From contig CALCKW010000007.1 of NCBI GenBank assembly GCA_937965695.1, positions 133,106-197,105 on the forward strand: a stretch of DNA of 64,000 nt, read 5' to 3'. Every line of letters begins with the position of its first letter. Position 1 is the first letter of the stretch. The stretch comes from an uncultured Granulosicoccaceae bacterium (GTDB lineage Bacteria; Pseudomonadota; Gammaproteobacteria; CALCKW01). Of this stretch, positions 25,637 to 34,208 are shown piece after piece. The notes under the pieces were generated by a model. That model had not been told where the DNA came from. It did no database searches and worked only from the letters and a program-made list of their open reading frames with translations. The position numbers and the translations under genes were made by a program.

Positions 25637-27742
25637 CTAAACTTGGTTTAAACTGTCGAAGTTACGATGATCAGCAACCAGTTTTTTTAATAGTGGAGCG
25701 GCTCGCCAAAAGTAGTCGTCTTCTTTGGCGTATCGTTCGATGTTTTCTACCACTTTGCTTAAGCCAACCATGTCAGCGTATTTCATTGGGCCGCCGCGCC
25801 AACGTGGAAAGCCATAACCATACAGTGATGTTTGATCAACATCTAAAGGCCGCAGTGCGATGCCTTCCTCAATTACATTGGCCGCTTCATTGATCAAAGC
25901 TGACAGGTAACGTTCTACGATTTCCTCGTCGCTGTATGACTTTGCTGTTATGCTTGCTTCCGCACGGCTCGCTTCGATAATCGCTAACACTTCTGGCCTC
26001 TCAGTACCTCCACGAACACCTTTTTCATAAGCGTAAAACCCTTTGCCTGTTTTTTGTCCGAACCAGCCTTGTTCACAGATTTTATCGATGAATGCGACGG
26101 TGCGCTCACGTGGGTCTAAGGTGTCTGCCTTGCGTTTACGCGTAGCCCAGCCGATATCTAGTCCAGCCAAATCTCCCATTTCGAATGGCCCCATGGGATA
26201 ACCAAAAGCTTTCACCGCGCGATCTAGTTGGTAGGGACTGACGCCGTCCTCAACCATGTAGTAAGCGCACTTGAGGTAATTGCCTAGTATTCGGTTGCCA
26301 ATAAAGCCGTCACACACACCGGCACGAACGGCGACCTTCCGCAACTTTTTTGCCAATGCAAAAGCGGTGGCAACAACATCATTGGCGCTCTCTTTTGCTA
26401 CAACGACTTCTAGCAATTTCATCACATGCGCAGGGGAGAAAAAATGTAAACCGAGCACGTCTTTGGGGCGGCTGATGGAGGCGGCTATTTCATCTACATC
26501 GAGATAGGAAGTATTGCTAGCCAATATTGCACCGGCTTTGCAGTATTTATCCAGTTCGGCAAACACCGATTTTTTCACGTCCATATTTTCAAAAACGGCT
26601 TCAATCACCAAGTCGACGTCTGCCAGCGCTGCGTAGTCAGTGCTACCACTCCAGCTGCGGTTCATCAGTGCATCTTTGTGCTCTTGTGTCATCTTGCCAC
26701 GTTTTACCGCACCGACTAACGCTGCATCTATACGCTCTCTTCCCGCATCTAAAGCAGCCTGATCTCGTTCAATTGTTACGACGGGAATATTGGCCAAAAG
26801 GCACGCCGTTGCGATTCCTGCCCCCATTGTTCCGCCACCGACGACACCTATGCAGTTCAGCGGGCGCGCCTGACCGATCTTTGCTTCTGGAATTTTCGAG
26901 ACTTGGCGGTCACTAAAAAATGCGTGTATCAAACCTTCGCGTTGAGGAGTGTCCATCAGTTCTAAAAACAACTTACGCTCATTGGCAATTGCTTCAGCAA
27001 AGGGCAAGGCGAGCCCTTCGCGTACTGAGCGCACGCACTGCTGGGGTGCGACTTCTCCTTTAAATTTCTGTGCGAATTCTGCCTCTAAGGTCTCAAATAG
27101 CGATGTATTTTTAGCATCACCAAGGTGCGCGGTGTCTTCACTGCTTCGACGAATGGGGGCCTTCGTCTCAATCAGTTTTTGACAATAAGCCAAGCCCGCT
27201 GATCGTATGTCGTCGCCTTCTGTCATTTCGTCGATCAATCCGTGCTTGACGGCTTGAGTTGCAGCCATCGGTGCTCCTGGACCCATTATACGAAGTGCGA
27301 CTTCTGCACCACAAAGTCGAGGAGTTCGTTGTGTTCCACCTGCCCCTGGGAAAACACCCAAACGTGTTTCTGGCAACCCGACTTTGGCGGTTGCATGGGC
27401 GATGCGGTAGTGACTACCAAGAGCTACTTCAAAGCCACCGCCCAGCGCTGTGCCGTGTATAGCAGCGACGACCAGCTTGTTAAGCGCTTCAATTTGATTA
27501 ATCACATCGGGTAGCAATGGCTCGACAAGTGGTTTACCAAATTCGCGAATGTCGGCCCCTGCAATAAATGTTCGACCTGCACAAGTGATAAGAATCGCTT
27601 TGACTGCTTCGTCTGCAGCCGCAGCAAGAGCGCATTCCAATAACCCCGCACGCACAGCGTGTCCAAGTGCATTGACGGGAGGGCTGTCTATTGTGATGAC
27701 GGCTATTTCGCCTTCGCGATTCCAGATGACGGGTGGGCTCAC
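25637..27742 (-). CDS. Bifunctional enoyl-CoA hydratase / 3-hydroxyacyl-CoA dehydrogenase
   Basis: Carries out two beta-oxidation steps. Over 701 residues, the N-terminal crotonase domain (about 1-190) has the oxyanion loop TFIAGADIREF and both catalytic Glu residues, E105 in LGGGFEVAL and E125 in GLPETRLGVFPGAGG. The NAD-binding domain starts with IGVVGGGTMGAGIA (299-311), and the dehydrogenase His is H433 in GLHFFSPAHVMKLLEVV. The C-terminal part holds two dimerisation domains. The length and the short linker are like FadJ or monofunctional-operon FadB. No FadA thiolase gene is adjacent, so it is probably not the main fadBA operon. Confidence 0.94.
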   Translation of the reverse strand: MSPPVIWNREGEIAVITIDSPPVNALGHAVRAGLLECALAAAADEAVKAILITCAGRTFIAGADIREFGKPLVEPLLPDVINQIEALNKLVVAAIHGTALGGGFEVALGSHYRIAHATAKVGLPETRLGVFPGAGGTQRTPRLCGAEVALRIMGPGAPMAATQAVKHGLIDEMTEGDDIRSAGLAYCQKLIETKAPIRRSSEDTAHLGDAKNTSLFETLEAEFAQKFKGEVAPQQCVRSVREGLALPFAEAIANERKLFLELMDTPQREGLIHAFFSDRQVSKIPEAKIGQARPLNCIGVVGGGTMGAGIATACLLANIPVVTIERDQAALDAGRERIDAALVGAVKRGKMTQEHKDALMNRSWSGSTDYAALADVDLVIEAVFENMDVKKSVFAELDKYCKAGAILASNTSYLDVDEIAASISRPKDVLGLHFFSPAHVMKLLEVVVAKESANDVVATAFALAKKLRKVAVRAGVCDGFIGNRILGNYLKCAYYMVEDGVSPYQLDRAVKAFGYPMGPFEMGDLAGLDIGWATRKRKADTLDPRERTVAFIDKICEQGWFGQKTGKGFYAYEKGVRGGTERPEVLAIIEASRAEASITAKSYSDEEIVERYLSALINEAANVIEEGIALRPLDVDQTSLYGYGFPRWRGGPMKYADMVGLSKVVENIERYAKEDDYFWRAAPLLKKLVADHRNFDSLNQV

Positions 27743-27944
27743 ATTTTATTCCTCTTTAGGGGTCTACGCATTTTTAGGTCGACTTGCGGGCGTTTAAACC
27801 AATGCATTGAGTTGCGCTTGCAACCATTATGTCATTTTTATAGGTGTACGTCGTTCGCAGATCATTAAAGGGCACTATGGTTGGTTTCGCTCGAACATTA
27901 GATCGTCACTGAGTATAGTGAGCGGACTTAAACGAGTTGACTGT

Positions 27945-28709
27945 ATGAATGACCTTCAAGCCAAAGCGCGCCTCGCTATATCTTTGTTAGATCTCACGTC
28001 GCTGAACGACGATGACACTGAAAAGACTATTCAAAACTTGTGCGCCAACTCAGTTTCAGTGGGCGGGAATGTCGCTGCGGTTTGTGTCTACCCTAGCTTT
28101 ATTCAATGTGCAAAAAACGCGTTAGAAAGTACCGGAGCGAGTGGCATAAAAGTGGCCACAGTCGCTAACTTTCCTGAAGGAGCGGTGGATCTCTTAGGGG
28201 CTTTTGAAGCGAGCGTTGCAGCGGTGGCTGCTGGGGCAGACGAAGTCGATGTGGTGTTTCCTTGGCGGGCGCTAATGGCCGGCGATTATAGTGTCGGTGA
28301 GGAGTTGGTACAAGCATGCCGTAGAGCCTGTGAAGGTAAAGCTAAACTGAAAGTCATTATTGAGTCGGGGCATTTGGCGGCTCCTGCCTTGATTCGTCAA
28401 GCAAGTGAAGTTTGCGTTGGTGCAGGCGCTGATTACATCAAGACATCTACCGGGAAACTAACGATTAACGCTACGCCCACTGCGGTACAAGTCATAGCAG
28501 AAGTGCTTCGAGACAGCGGAACAAAATGCGGCATTAAAATTTCAGGTGGTGTTCGCACGCCGGAGGAGGCGAATAACTATATCGATTTGGTAGAAAAGGT
28601 TATGGGTGAAGGGTGGGTGACTCCCGAAACTTTTCGATTTGGAGCTTCAGGTCTACTCAATTCCCTCCTAAAAGAGTTAAAGAACGGAAACCGTCAAAAC
28701 AAAGACTAA
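27945..28709 (+). CDS. deoC: Deoxyribose-phosphate aldolase
   Basis: Cleaves 2-deoxyribose 5-phosphate to acetaldehyde and glyceraldehyde 3-phosphate in deoxynucleoside catabolism. With the start at 27945 (MNDLQAKAR) it has 254 residues, like E. coli DeoC. Key residues align: D16 in LLDLTSL, D102 in DEVDVVFPW, Schiff-base K166 in DYIKTSTGK and K198 in CGIKISGGVRT. An in-frame extension back to 27807 adds 46 Cys/His-rich residues that do not belong to the family. No other deo genes are adjacent. It is divergent from the FadB-like gene. Confidence 0.96.
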   Translation: MNDLQAKARLAISLLDLTSLNDDDTEKTIQNLCANSVSVGGNVAAVCVYPSFIQCAKNALESTGASGIKVATVANFPEGAVDLLGAFEASVAAVAAGADEVDVVFPWRALMAGDYSVGEELVQACRRACEGKAKLKVIIESGHLAAPALIRQASEVCVGAGADYIKTSTGKLTINATPTAVQVIAEVLRDSGTKCGIKISGGVRTPEEANNYIDLVEKVMGEGWVTPETFRFGASGLLNSLLKELKNGNRQNKD

Positions 28710-28885
28710 GGCCAGCAGGTGTTTTTCACAAAAGATATTATGAAGTTATGGGTATTACGATTTATGGTTCAAAAAGGGCAAAATGAAGAGATAGTGCTCT
28801 CGGGAAAAACACATGCATCCCAAAGAGTCTTCTCAACTTGGCCGAAGATATTGGATGTGTTTTTAGTGAAAGCAGACGTACTATT

Positions 28886-29617
28886 ATGACGACCGATTAT
28901 TTGGCGCAAATTAAAGTTGTTCTGGTACGAACTTACCACCCCGGCAACATTGGCTCGGCTGCTAGAGCCATGAAAACGATGGGTCTCGAGCAGTTGGTTT
29001 TGGTTGACCCAGTGGACTTTCCTGATTCACAAGCTCAGACAATGGCAGCCGGTGCAAGTGATGTATTAGATAATGTGTTAGTGGTGGGCTCAGTGTTGGA
29101 AGCTGTGGCTGACTGCTCAGTCGTTGCCGCTTGTAGTGCGAGATCCAGAGGTTACGACTTGCCGCCATTAGCACCACGGGCCTGTGCAGAACGATTGCTA
29201 ACAGCGGCTGTGAACGGCCCCGTTGCATTGGTGTTCGGACCGGAACGCCACGGACTGAGTAATGAAGACCTACAACATGCTACTCACCGCGTATTGATCG
29301 ATGCGAATCCAGAGTATTCCTCTTTAAATTTGGCTGCGGCGGTACAGATTTTGAGTCATGAATTACGCCAAGCCAATAGTAGTTCTACAGTTCAAGTGAC
29401 TGATGCTCGAGCAGACCTGCCCAGCGCAGAGTCACTGAACCACTATTTTGAACGCATGACTAAAATTTATAGCGCAACTGGGTTCGTCAACCGTGCTCAC
29501 CCAGGTGAGTTGGAGAAGCGCTTGAGGCATCTGTATGCGCGCGCAGAGATAGACTCAAATGAGTTGAGTATTCTGCAAGGCATGTTGAGTTCTGTGGACA
29601 AAATTTTGCACGATTAA
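28886..29617 (+). CDS. trmJ: tRNA (cytidine/uridine-2'-O)-methyltransferase TrmJ
   Basis: SPOUT methyltransferase that 2'-O-methylates position 32 of tRNAs. It has 243 residues from the ATG at 28886. The SPOUT trefoil-knot motifs are clear: RTYHPGNIGSAARAMKTMG near the N-terminus, VFGPERHGLSNEDL, and NPEYSSLNLAAAVQIL. The usual C-terminal dimerisation extension is present. Upstream frame up to 28838 would add 16 residues that are not family-like. It stands alone; there is no iscR-suf/isc operon next to it, which is its usual partner in E. coli. Confidence 0.94.
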   Translation: MTTDYLAQIKVVLVRTYHPGNIGSAARAMKTMGLEQLVLVDPVDFPDSQAQTMAAGASDVLDNVLVVGSVLEAVADCSVVAACSARSRGYDLPPLAPRACAERLLTAAVNGPVALVFGPERHGLSNEDLQHATHRVLIDANPEYSSLNLAAAVQILSHELRQANSSSTVQVTDARADLPSAESLNHYFERMTKIYSATGFVNRAHPGELEKRLRHLYARAEIDSNELSILQGMLSSVDKILHD

Positions 29618-29719
29618 GACTCACGCTAGGCGGGTTCTCGGTTGGGTTTATCTTTGTGGATAAAGATTGTGGCAGCTGGGCAAATTATTGGTTTAACAAG
29701 AAATAAGTGGGGGCCACAG

Positions 29720-30955
29720 TTGAAAAGTATTAACCGGCTGATCGTGTTGATTTGTTTGGCTTACACGTCAAATGCGATTGCACTGTCAGCAGCGGACCAG
29801 CAGCATCTGTTTGATCGCCTTTCTTTTGGCCAGTCAGCGCACCCTGAATTAGATCTCAGCAATAAAAATCGGTCAGAAGCTGTGTCGCTGCTACTTGACT
29901 CAATTGACTCGACCATAAGCGTTGAGCCACCAGGCTGGATTGCTTATACACTAGGCCCTGTGGATAAAGATTTACCGTTGAGCAAAGAAGCTTTTCGGAA
30001 GTACTCGAATAATCGCAACAAAATTAGGCGTACGCACAAAAAAGAATTAAAAGCATGGTGGTTGCGTCAAATCCATGAGAGCGAATCGCCTGTAGCAGAG
30101 CGCTTAGTACTGTTTTGGCAGAATTATTTTACGACACAGATCCAACCTCTGCCGACAGCGAGTATGAGCTGGGATCAGCAATTAACGTTGAGAAGACACG
30201 TAGCTGTTAATTACCGGGCATTGCTTCGGGATATGAATAAAGATCCAGCCTTGCTGTGGTTTTTGGATAATCACTTAAACAGCAAAAAGAGCCCAAACGA
30301 AAATTACGCACGTGAGTTGCTGGAGCTCTATAGTTTAGGTGAAGGACATTTTAGTGAACAAGATGTCAAAGAGCTAGCGCGGGTAATGACTGGCGCAGGT
30401 GTCGATAGAAAGACTTGGCAATACAAGTTCGAGCCAGGTAGGCACGACATGGATGAGAAAAGTATTTTCTCCTCAACTGGTAAATTAAGACCGAGCGATG
30501 TTACCGACATAATACTCATGCAAGATCGCGCCAAAAAATACTTAGTTGAACGACTTTGGTTAGAGTTCGTATCGCTGGCTTTAGATGGAAAAGCCATTGA
30601 TGAATTGTCTAACACTTTTGAAGCTGCTGGCTATGAACTTCGGCCTTTGCTTCACGCGCTTTTCAATCACCCCCGCTTTTGGGATAAAAAAAATCGACTC
30701 ACTCTTTACAAATCGCCGATTGAACTTGTTATCTCCACTCACCTGAAATTGGATCTACCCATATTAGACCACAATCGTGTTGTGGATGATTTGGCTGCCA
30801 TGGGACAAGAGTTATTTCAACCACCAACTGTAGGAGGTTGGCCTGTCGGACAGAAGTGGATGGACAGCACGAGGTTGGCTAAACGCCATCAATATCTTTT
30901 GGACTTGGATCAGGCATTTGCCAAAGATTCAGAGTTAGAGTTCCAACTTAAATAG
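29720..30955 (+). CDS. DUF1800-family exported protein
   Basis: About 411 residues. The frame is open from 29642, but the TTG at 29720 follows GTGGGGG and gives a clean signal peptide (basic start, LIVLICLAYTSNAIA, cut before LSAADQ), so I choose it. The family hallmarks are present: LVLFWQNYFTTQ, FLDNHLNSKKSPNENYARELLELYSLG and PPTVGGWPVGQ. DUF1800 proteins are almost always paired with DUF1501 proteins, as here. Their biochemical role is unsettled; an extracytoplasmic location is the main clue. It lies 11 bp from the DUF1501 gene and is surely co-transcribed. Confidence 0.9.
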   Translation: MKSINRLIVLICLAYTSNAIALSAADQQHLFDRLSFGQSAHPELDLSNKNRSEAVSLLLDSIDSTISVEPPGWIAYTLGPVDKDLPLSKEAFRKYSNNRNKIRRTHKKELKAWWLRQIHESESPVAERLVLFWQNYFTTQIQPLPTASMSWDQQLTLRRHVAVNYRALLRDMNKDPALLWFLDNHLNSKKSPNENYARELLELYSLGEGHFSEQDVKELARVMTGAGVDRKTWQYKFEPGRHDMDEKSIFSSTGKLRPSDVTDIILMQDRAKKYLVERLWLEFVSLALDGKAIDELSNTFEAAGYELRPLLHALFNHPRFWDKKNRLTLYKSPIELVISTHLKLDLPILDHNRVVDDLAAMGQELFQPPTVGGWPVGQKWMDSTRLAKRHQYLLDLDQAFAKDSELEFQLK

Positions 30956-30966
30956 GGTATTTACCC

Positions 30967-32121
30967 ATGAATCGTCGCACTTTTTTATCGTTAGTGGCTG
31001 GTGCAGCAGCAAACTCTATTGTTTCAGCTAATGATTTATCCTCTAGACGTTATTTGTTGCTTGTTGAGCTGCAAGGCGGCAATGATGGTTTGAACACAGT
31101 TGTTCCCTACACGGACAATGTTTATTCAGAACTTCGACCGTCATTGGCAATAGCAACGGATCAATTACTTAAATTGGATGAAAAAGCTGCACTTCATCCT
31201 GCCATGGCACCATTGATGTCAGCTTGGAAGGAAAGTCAAATAGCGATAGTTCAAGGCTTAGGATATGACAATCCGAATCGTTCGCACTTTCGTAGTCATG
31301 ATATTTGGACTAGTGCGAGTCAATCAGATCAACTAAAAACGACTGGTTGGTTGGCCGATGTGCTAGCTGAAGAAAGTAGCGAAGTGCAAGCTTTGGTGTT
31401 TGGGGCTCGATCTGCCGTCTTTAAAGGCGGAGAGATAAATTATATTTCGATGCCTAGAACTGGCGATTTTCTAGATGCAAAACTGCCTCGGTATCAAACT
31501 TTGTCTCGACCGAATACATCGGTTCAACGGCACGTTCATGCTGTTTTGCGCGACACCATTAATTATCAAGAAAGATTGCAAAGAGAGGCTGATAGGCTTC
31601 GCATAAAAGGGAAGGATGATGGTGGTGCATTTGGGAATAGCTTATTTGGAAAACAGCTGAAGGACGCGGCGAGTCTTATCAGTTTGGATTTGGCACCCAG
31701 AGTAATATCGCTGAGCTTGGGGGGGTTTGATACTCATGCAAACCAGCTTGAGCGACAACATAAAAAATTAGCGCATTTGTCACAGGGATTAGCAGCTTTT
31801 CGTGAGCACATGATCGCGCAAGGTCTCTGGAAAAATACGCTAGTGATGACATGGTCTGAGTTTGGTCGGAGAGCAGTAGAAAATGGCAGTGGTGGCACCG
31901 ATCATGGAACGGCCGCACCACAATTTGTTATGGGCGGAAGCGTCAAAGGCGGATTACATGGCCAGCAGCCGTCATTGACCCAGTTGCAAAATGATGACTT
32001 GGTACACAACTTGGACTTCAGGCAGTTGTATAGCACTGTATTGACGAATTGGTGGCAGGCACCAAAGTCTTTGTTGAGTAGCCAGAGCATAGCTCCGTTG
32101 GATATCCTTAAAAAAGTATAG
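30967..32121 (+). CDS. DUF1501-family protein with Tat-like signal
   Basis: A 384-residue protein of the alkaline-phosphatase/sulfatase-like DUF1501 family. The N-terminus MNRRTFLSLVAGAAANSIVSA contains a twin-Arg motif (RRTFL), so it is a candidate for folded export through the TatABC system encoded at 60 kb. Family segments include VELQGGNDGLNTVVPY, NRSHFRSHDIW, LGGFDTHANQ and the metal-site-like SEFGRRAVENGSGGTDHGTAAP. It forms a two-gene unit with the DUF1800 gene. The pair may mature or display an exported cofactor-bound product; its substrate is unknown. Confidence 0.92.
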   Translation: MNRRTFLSLVAGAAANSIVSANDLSSRRYLLLVELQGGNDGLNTVVPYTDNVYSELRPSLAIATDQLLKLDEKAALHPAMAPLMSAWKESQIAIVQGLGYDNPNRSHFRSHDIWTSASQSDQLKTTGWLADVLAEESSEVQALVFGARSAVFKGGEINYISMPRTGDFLDAKLPRYQTLSRPNTSVQRHVHAVLRDTINYQERLQREADRLRIKGKDDGGAFGNSLFGKQLKDAASLISLDLAPRVISLSLGGFDTHANQLERQHKKLAHLSQGLAAFREHMIAQGLWKNTLVMTWSEFGRRAVENGSGGTDHGTAAPQFVMGGSVKGGLHGQQPSLTQLQNDDLVHNLDFRQLYSTVLTNWWQAPKSLLSSQSIAPLDILKKV

Positions 32122-32128
32122 AGTGCTG

Positions 32129-32581
32129 TTATATCATTTCCATGATGTGCTCATAGTGCTGCGCACTGACTGGCATTATTGACAAGCGATTGCCTTTTTT
32201 GACCAGTGCAAAATCAGTCAGCGATTCATCTGCTTTTAGTTCTGCCAAACTAATGGTTCTTTTAAAGGTACGCTTGTATTTCACATCGACTAATTGCCAA
32301 CGTGGGTTATCGGGACTGGATTTTGGGTCGAAGTATTTTGAATTTTTATCCCAAGCGGTTGCGTCTGCGTACGCCTCTTTATGGATAGTCATTAAACCGA
32401 CGATCCCAGGTTGCTCACAGTTAGAATGATAAAAAAAGGCGATGTCACCCTTTTTCATGTCGTCTCGCATCATGTTCCGCGCTTGGTAATTTCTTACGCC
32501 ATCCCACGGTTCTATTTTCACTTCTTTTAAGTGATGAATGCCAAACACGTCTGGTTCCGATTTCATTAGCCAATAATTCAT
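32129..32581 (-). CDS. EVE-domain protein (thymocyte nuclear protein 1-like)
   Basis: A 150-residue PUA-like-fold protein. Diagnostic segments are MNYWLMKSEPDVFGI at the start, WDGVRNYQARNMMR, GDIAFFYHSNCEQPGIVG and NRLSIMPVSAQHY near the end. EVE domains bind modified bases in DNA or RNA; the bacterial stand-alone form has been linked to modified-cytosine recognition or tRNA-related roles. It is the last of three minus-strand genes (gamma-carbonic anhydrase, 5-formyl-THF cycloligase, EVE). The EVE/YgfA linkage is frequent in Gammaproteobacteria. It ends convergent with DUF1501, 7 bp apart. Confidence 0.93.
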   Translation of the reverse strand: MNYWLMKSEPDVFGIHHLKEVKIEPWDGVRNYQARNMMRDDMKKGDIAFFYHSNCEQPGIVGLMTIHKEAYADATAWDKNSKYFDPKSSPDNPRWQLVDVKYKRTFKRTISLAELKADESLTDFALVKKGNRLSIMPVSAQHYEHIMEMI

Positions 32582-32600
32582 TCGTTTTTGCCTACTGTTA

Positions 32601-33197
32601 TTAAGTCTTCGACATTCTCTGGTGAACGGCGCGGTCTGTCACTATTGTGTCAAGCGGCACATCCCACGCCTGTACGGGTAAATGCGATTCTTGCTGTGAT
32701 TCATGTGCAACACCTAAGAGGAAGGGAGAAGCACCAGGATTGTTCTTTTTGAAAGCAAAGGCACGGTCGTAGAATCCGCCGCCTTGCCCGATGCGATTAC
32801 AGTGTTTGTCGAAAACGACCAATGGGGCGAGCACGAGATCGAGTTGCTCAGCGGGCCGCCAATGGCTTTCGGCCGATTCTGGCTCTAGTAGGCCGAAACC
32901 TTTTTTTTGTAAAGGCTGTCCGGGTAACCAGGGAGCAAAGTGCATCGCCTCTCCACGTAGTACCGGTAGGTATAAGTGTTTGGCGGCATCGGCGAGGTAC
33001 TCCATGATCGGGTCTAGCGATATTTCACCGCGAATAGCGATATAAGCAGCAATGTGCTGAGCAGACTGTAGCTGCTCAATTTGCTTTAAATGATCACACA
33101 GCCTCAAAGAACTTTGAGTCAGACTGTTCGCGTCAATACACATGCGCTTCTTTCGGTGATTGCTCCGCAGTAGTTCGGCTAAAGCGTTAGAACTCAT
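32601..33197 (-). CDS. 5-formyltetrahydrofolate cyclo-ligase
   Basis: ATP-dependent enzyme (YgfA/FAU1 family) converting 5-formyl-THF to 5,10-methenyl-THF. About 198 residues from the ATG at 33197; a GTG at 33248 gives 17 more residues of non-family sequence. The substrate and ATP sites are marked by LRSNHRKKRMCID near the N-terminus, GEISLDPIM, LPVLRG and the strongly conserved GQGGGFYDRAF. It is commonly linked with rpiA or zapA and 6S RNA in gamma-proteobacteria, but here it lies between the gamma-carbonic anhydrase and EVE genes and no 6S RNA fits upstream. Confidence 0.93.
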   Translation of the reverse strand: MSSNALAELLRSNHRKKRMCIDANSLTQSSLRLCDHLKQIEQLQSAQHIAAYIAIRGEISLDPIMEYLADAAKHLYLPVLRGEAMHFAPWLPGQPLQKKGFGLLEPESAESHWRPAEQLDLVLAPLVVFDKHCNRIGQGGGFYDRAFAFKKNNPGASPFLLGVAHESQQESHLPVQAWDVPLDTIVTDRAVHQRMSKT

Positions 33198-33287
33198 GTG
33201 ATCGGGCCCTGTGTTAAAAAGGTAGTTTTCCTGAACAGTACTGCTCACCTGTGCCGTCTGTTCGTTAGCTGTGGCGTGTTTTTAGAC

Positions 33288-33812
33288 TCAGTCGATTTGC
33301 ACCTTGAGTTCTTGATTGAACAACGGGATTTTGTCTTGGTAAATTTTGACGCCGCGTTGCATTTTTACTACCTCGTCCGCAGCTAAGGTCTTCTTCACTT
33401 TTCCCGGTGAGCCGAGCACAAGAGAGTTGTCTGGGATAACACTATTCTCCGTAACCAGTGCGTTGGCACCAATCAGGCAGTTTTTACCGATGATTGCACC
33501 GTTTAGGATGACCGCGTTCATGCCAATTAAACTGCCATCATTGATGGTGCACCCATGCAGCATTGCCTTGTGACCTACCGTGACATTTTTTCCGATATGC
33601 AGTGGCACCCCAGGGTCAACGTGCAACACAGCGCACTCTTGAATATTACTGCCGTCACCAATGACTATGCGATCATTGTCGCCTCTAATGACAGCGCTGA
33701 ACCATACGCTGGTATTGTGGCCTAACTCAACGTCGCCAATCACGGCAGCAGTAGGGGCGATGAAGCAATCACCGAGGCAGCGTACTTTTTTATCACCTAG
33801 CTGGTATTTCAT
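33288..33812 (-). CDS. Gamma-class carbonic anhydrase-like protein (YrdA family)
   Basis: A left-handed beta-helix protein of 174 residues with hexapeptide repeats. The three zinc-ligand histidines are in place: H64 in CAVLHVDP, H81 in VTVGHKAM and H86 in MLHGC. This is the spacing of Cam/YrdA proteins. Many YrdA relatives bind zinc but show little carbonic anhydrase activity, so function is uncertain. The start at 33812 follows CAGGAG; the frame to 33848 is a longer alternative. It is first in a three-gene minus-strand group. Confidence 0.93.
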   Translation of the reverse strand: MKYQLGDKKVRCLGDCFIAPTAAVIGDVELGHNTSVWFSAVIRGDNDRIVIGDGSNIQECAVLHVDPGVPLHIGKNVTVGHKAMLHGCTINDGSLIGMNAVILNGAIIGKNCLIGANALVTENSVIPDNSLVLGSPGKVKKTLAADEVVKMQRGVKIYQDKIPLFNQELKVQID

Positions 33813-33890
33813 GTGTGCTCCTGAGCGTGATCTAGAGTATTTTAACATTCACAACTAAACCCTCGCGAACAGATTTCCACGGAGTTATTG

Positions 33891-34208
33891 ATGATCGACC
33901 GCTTGCGCCGCCCTATCTCACCTTTATTGCAGTTTGCTCTTTTGCTCTCCCCGGTAGTGATGACCTGTTTTTATTTTGTCTACGCCGTATTGGGGTTGGT
34001 CATCGATGGGGCTGACAAGGTGCGTTGGGATGAAGAGGCGCGTCAAGTCGGCTTGGGTGTCATGATGCTCATGCTCGGTTATTGTGGAATTTGCCTCTTT
34101 GTGGTTTGGTTGAAAAGGGGGGGGTTACAGCATCCCGTGACGGTGTCTAGCTTGGTGCACGGCATCATTGCTATCTGTTTGACGGCATTAGTTTTTGCTA
34201 ACAGTTAA
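33891..34208 (+). CDS. Hypothetical three-helix membrane protein
   Basis: Not recognised. A 105-residue protein with three predicted membrane helices at about 15-37, 52-75 and 85-103, separated by a short charged loop (DGADKVRWDEEARQ) and KRGGLQ. It has a good ribosome-binding site (ACGGAG, 7 bp before the ATG), which supports real expression. A TTG three bases earlier is ignored. The 3' end overlaps the end of the convergent cca gene by 21 bp. Confidence 0.7.
   Translation: MIDRLRRPISPLLQFALLLSPVVMTCFYFVYAVLGLVIDGADKVRWDEEARQVGLGVMMLMLGYCGICLFVVWLKRGGLQHPVTVSSLVHGIIAICLTALVFANS

Noticed and set aside
27807-27944. 46-codon N-terminal extension of DeoC
   Set aside because: The standard 254-residue protein starts at 27945 with all catalytic residues aligned; the extra part is Cys/His-rich and promoter-like.
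33249-33287. 6S RNA gene upstream of the 5-formyl-THF cycloligase gene
   Set aside because: The frequent ssrS location is occupied: the spacing to the gamma-carbonic anhydrase gene is too short (under 100 bp) for a 180-nt RNA.
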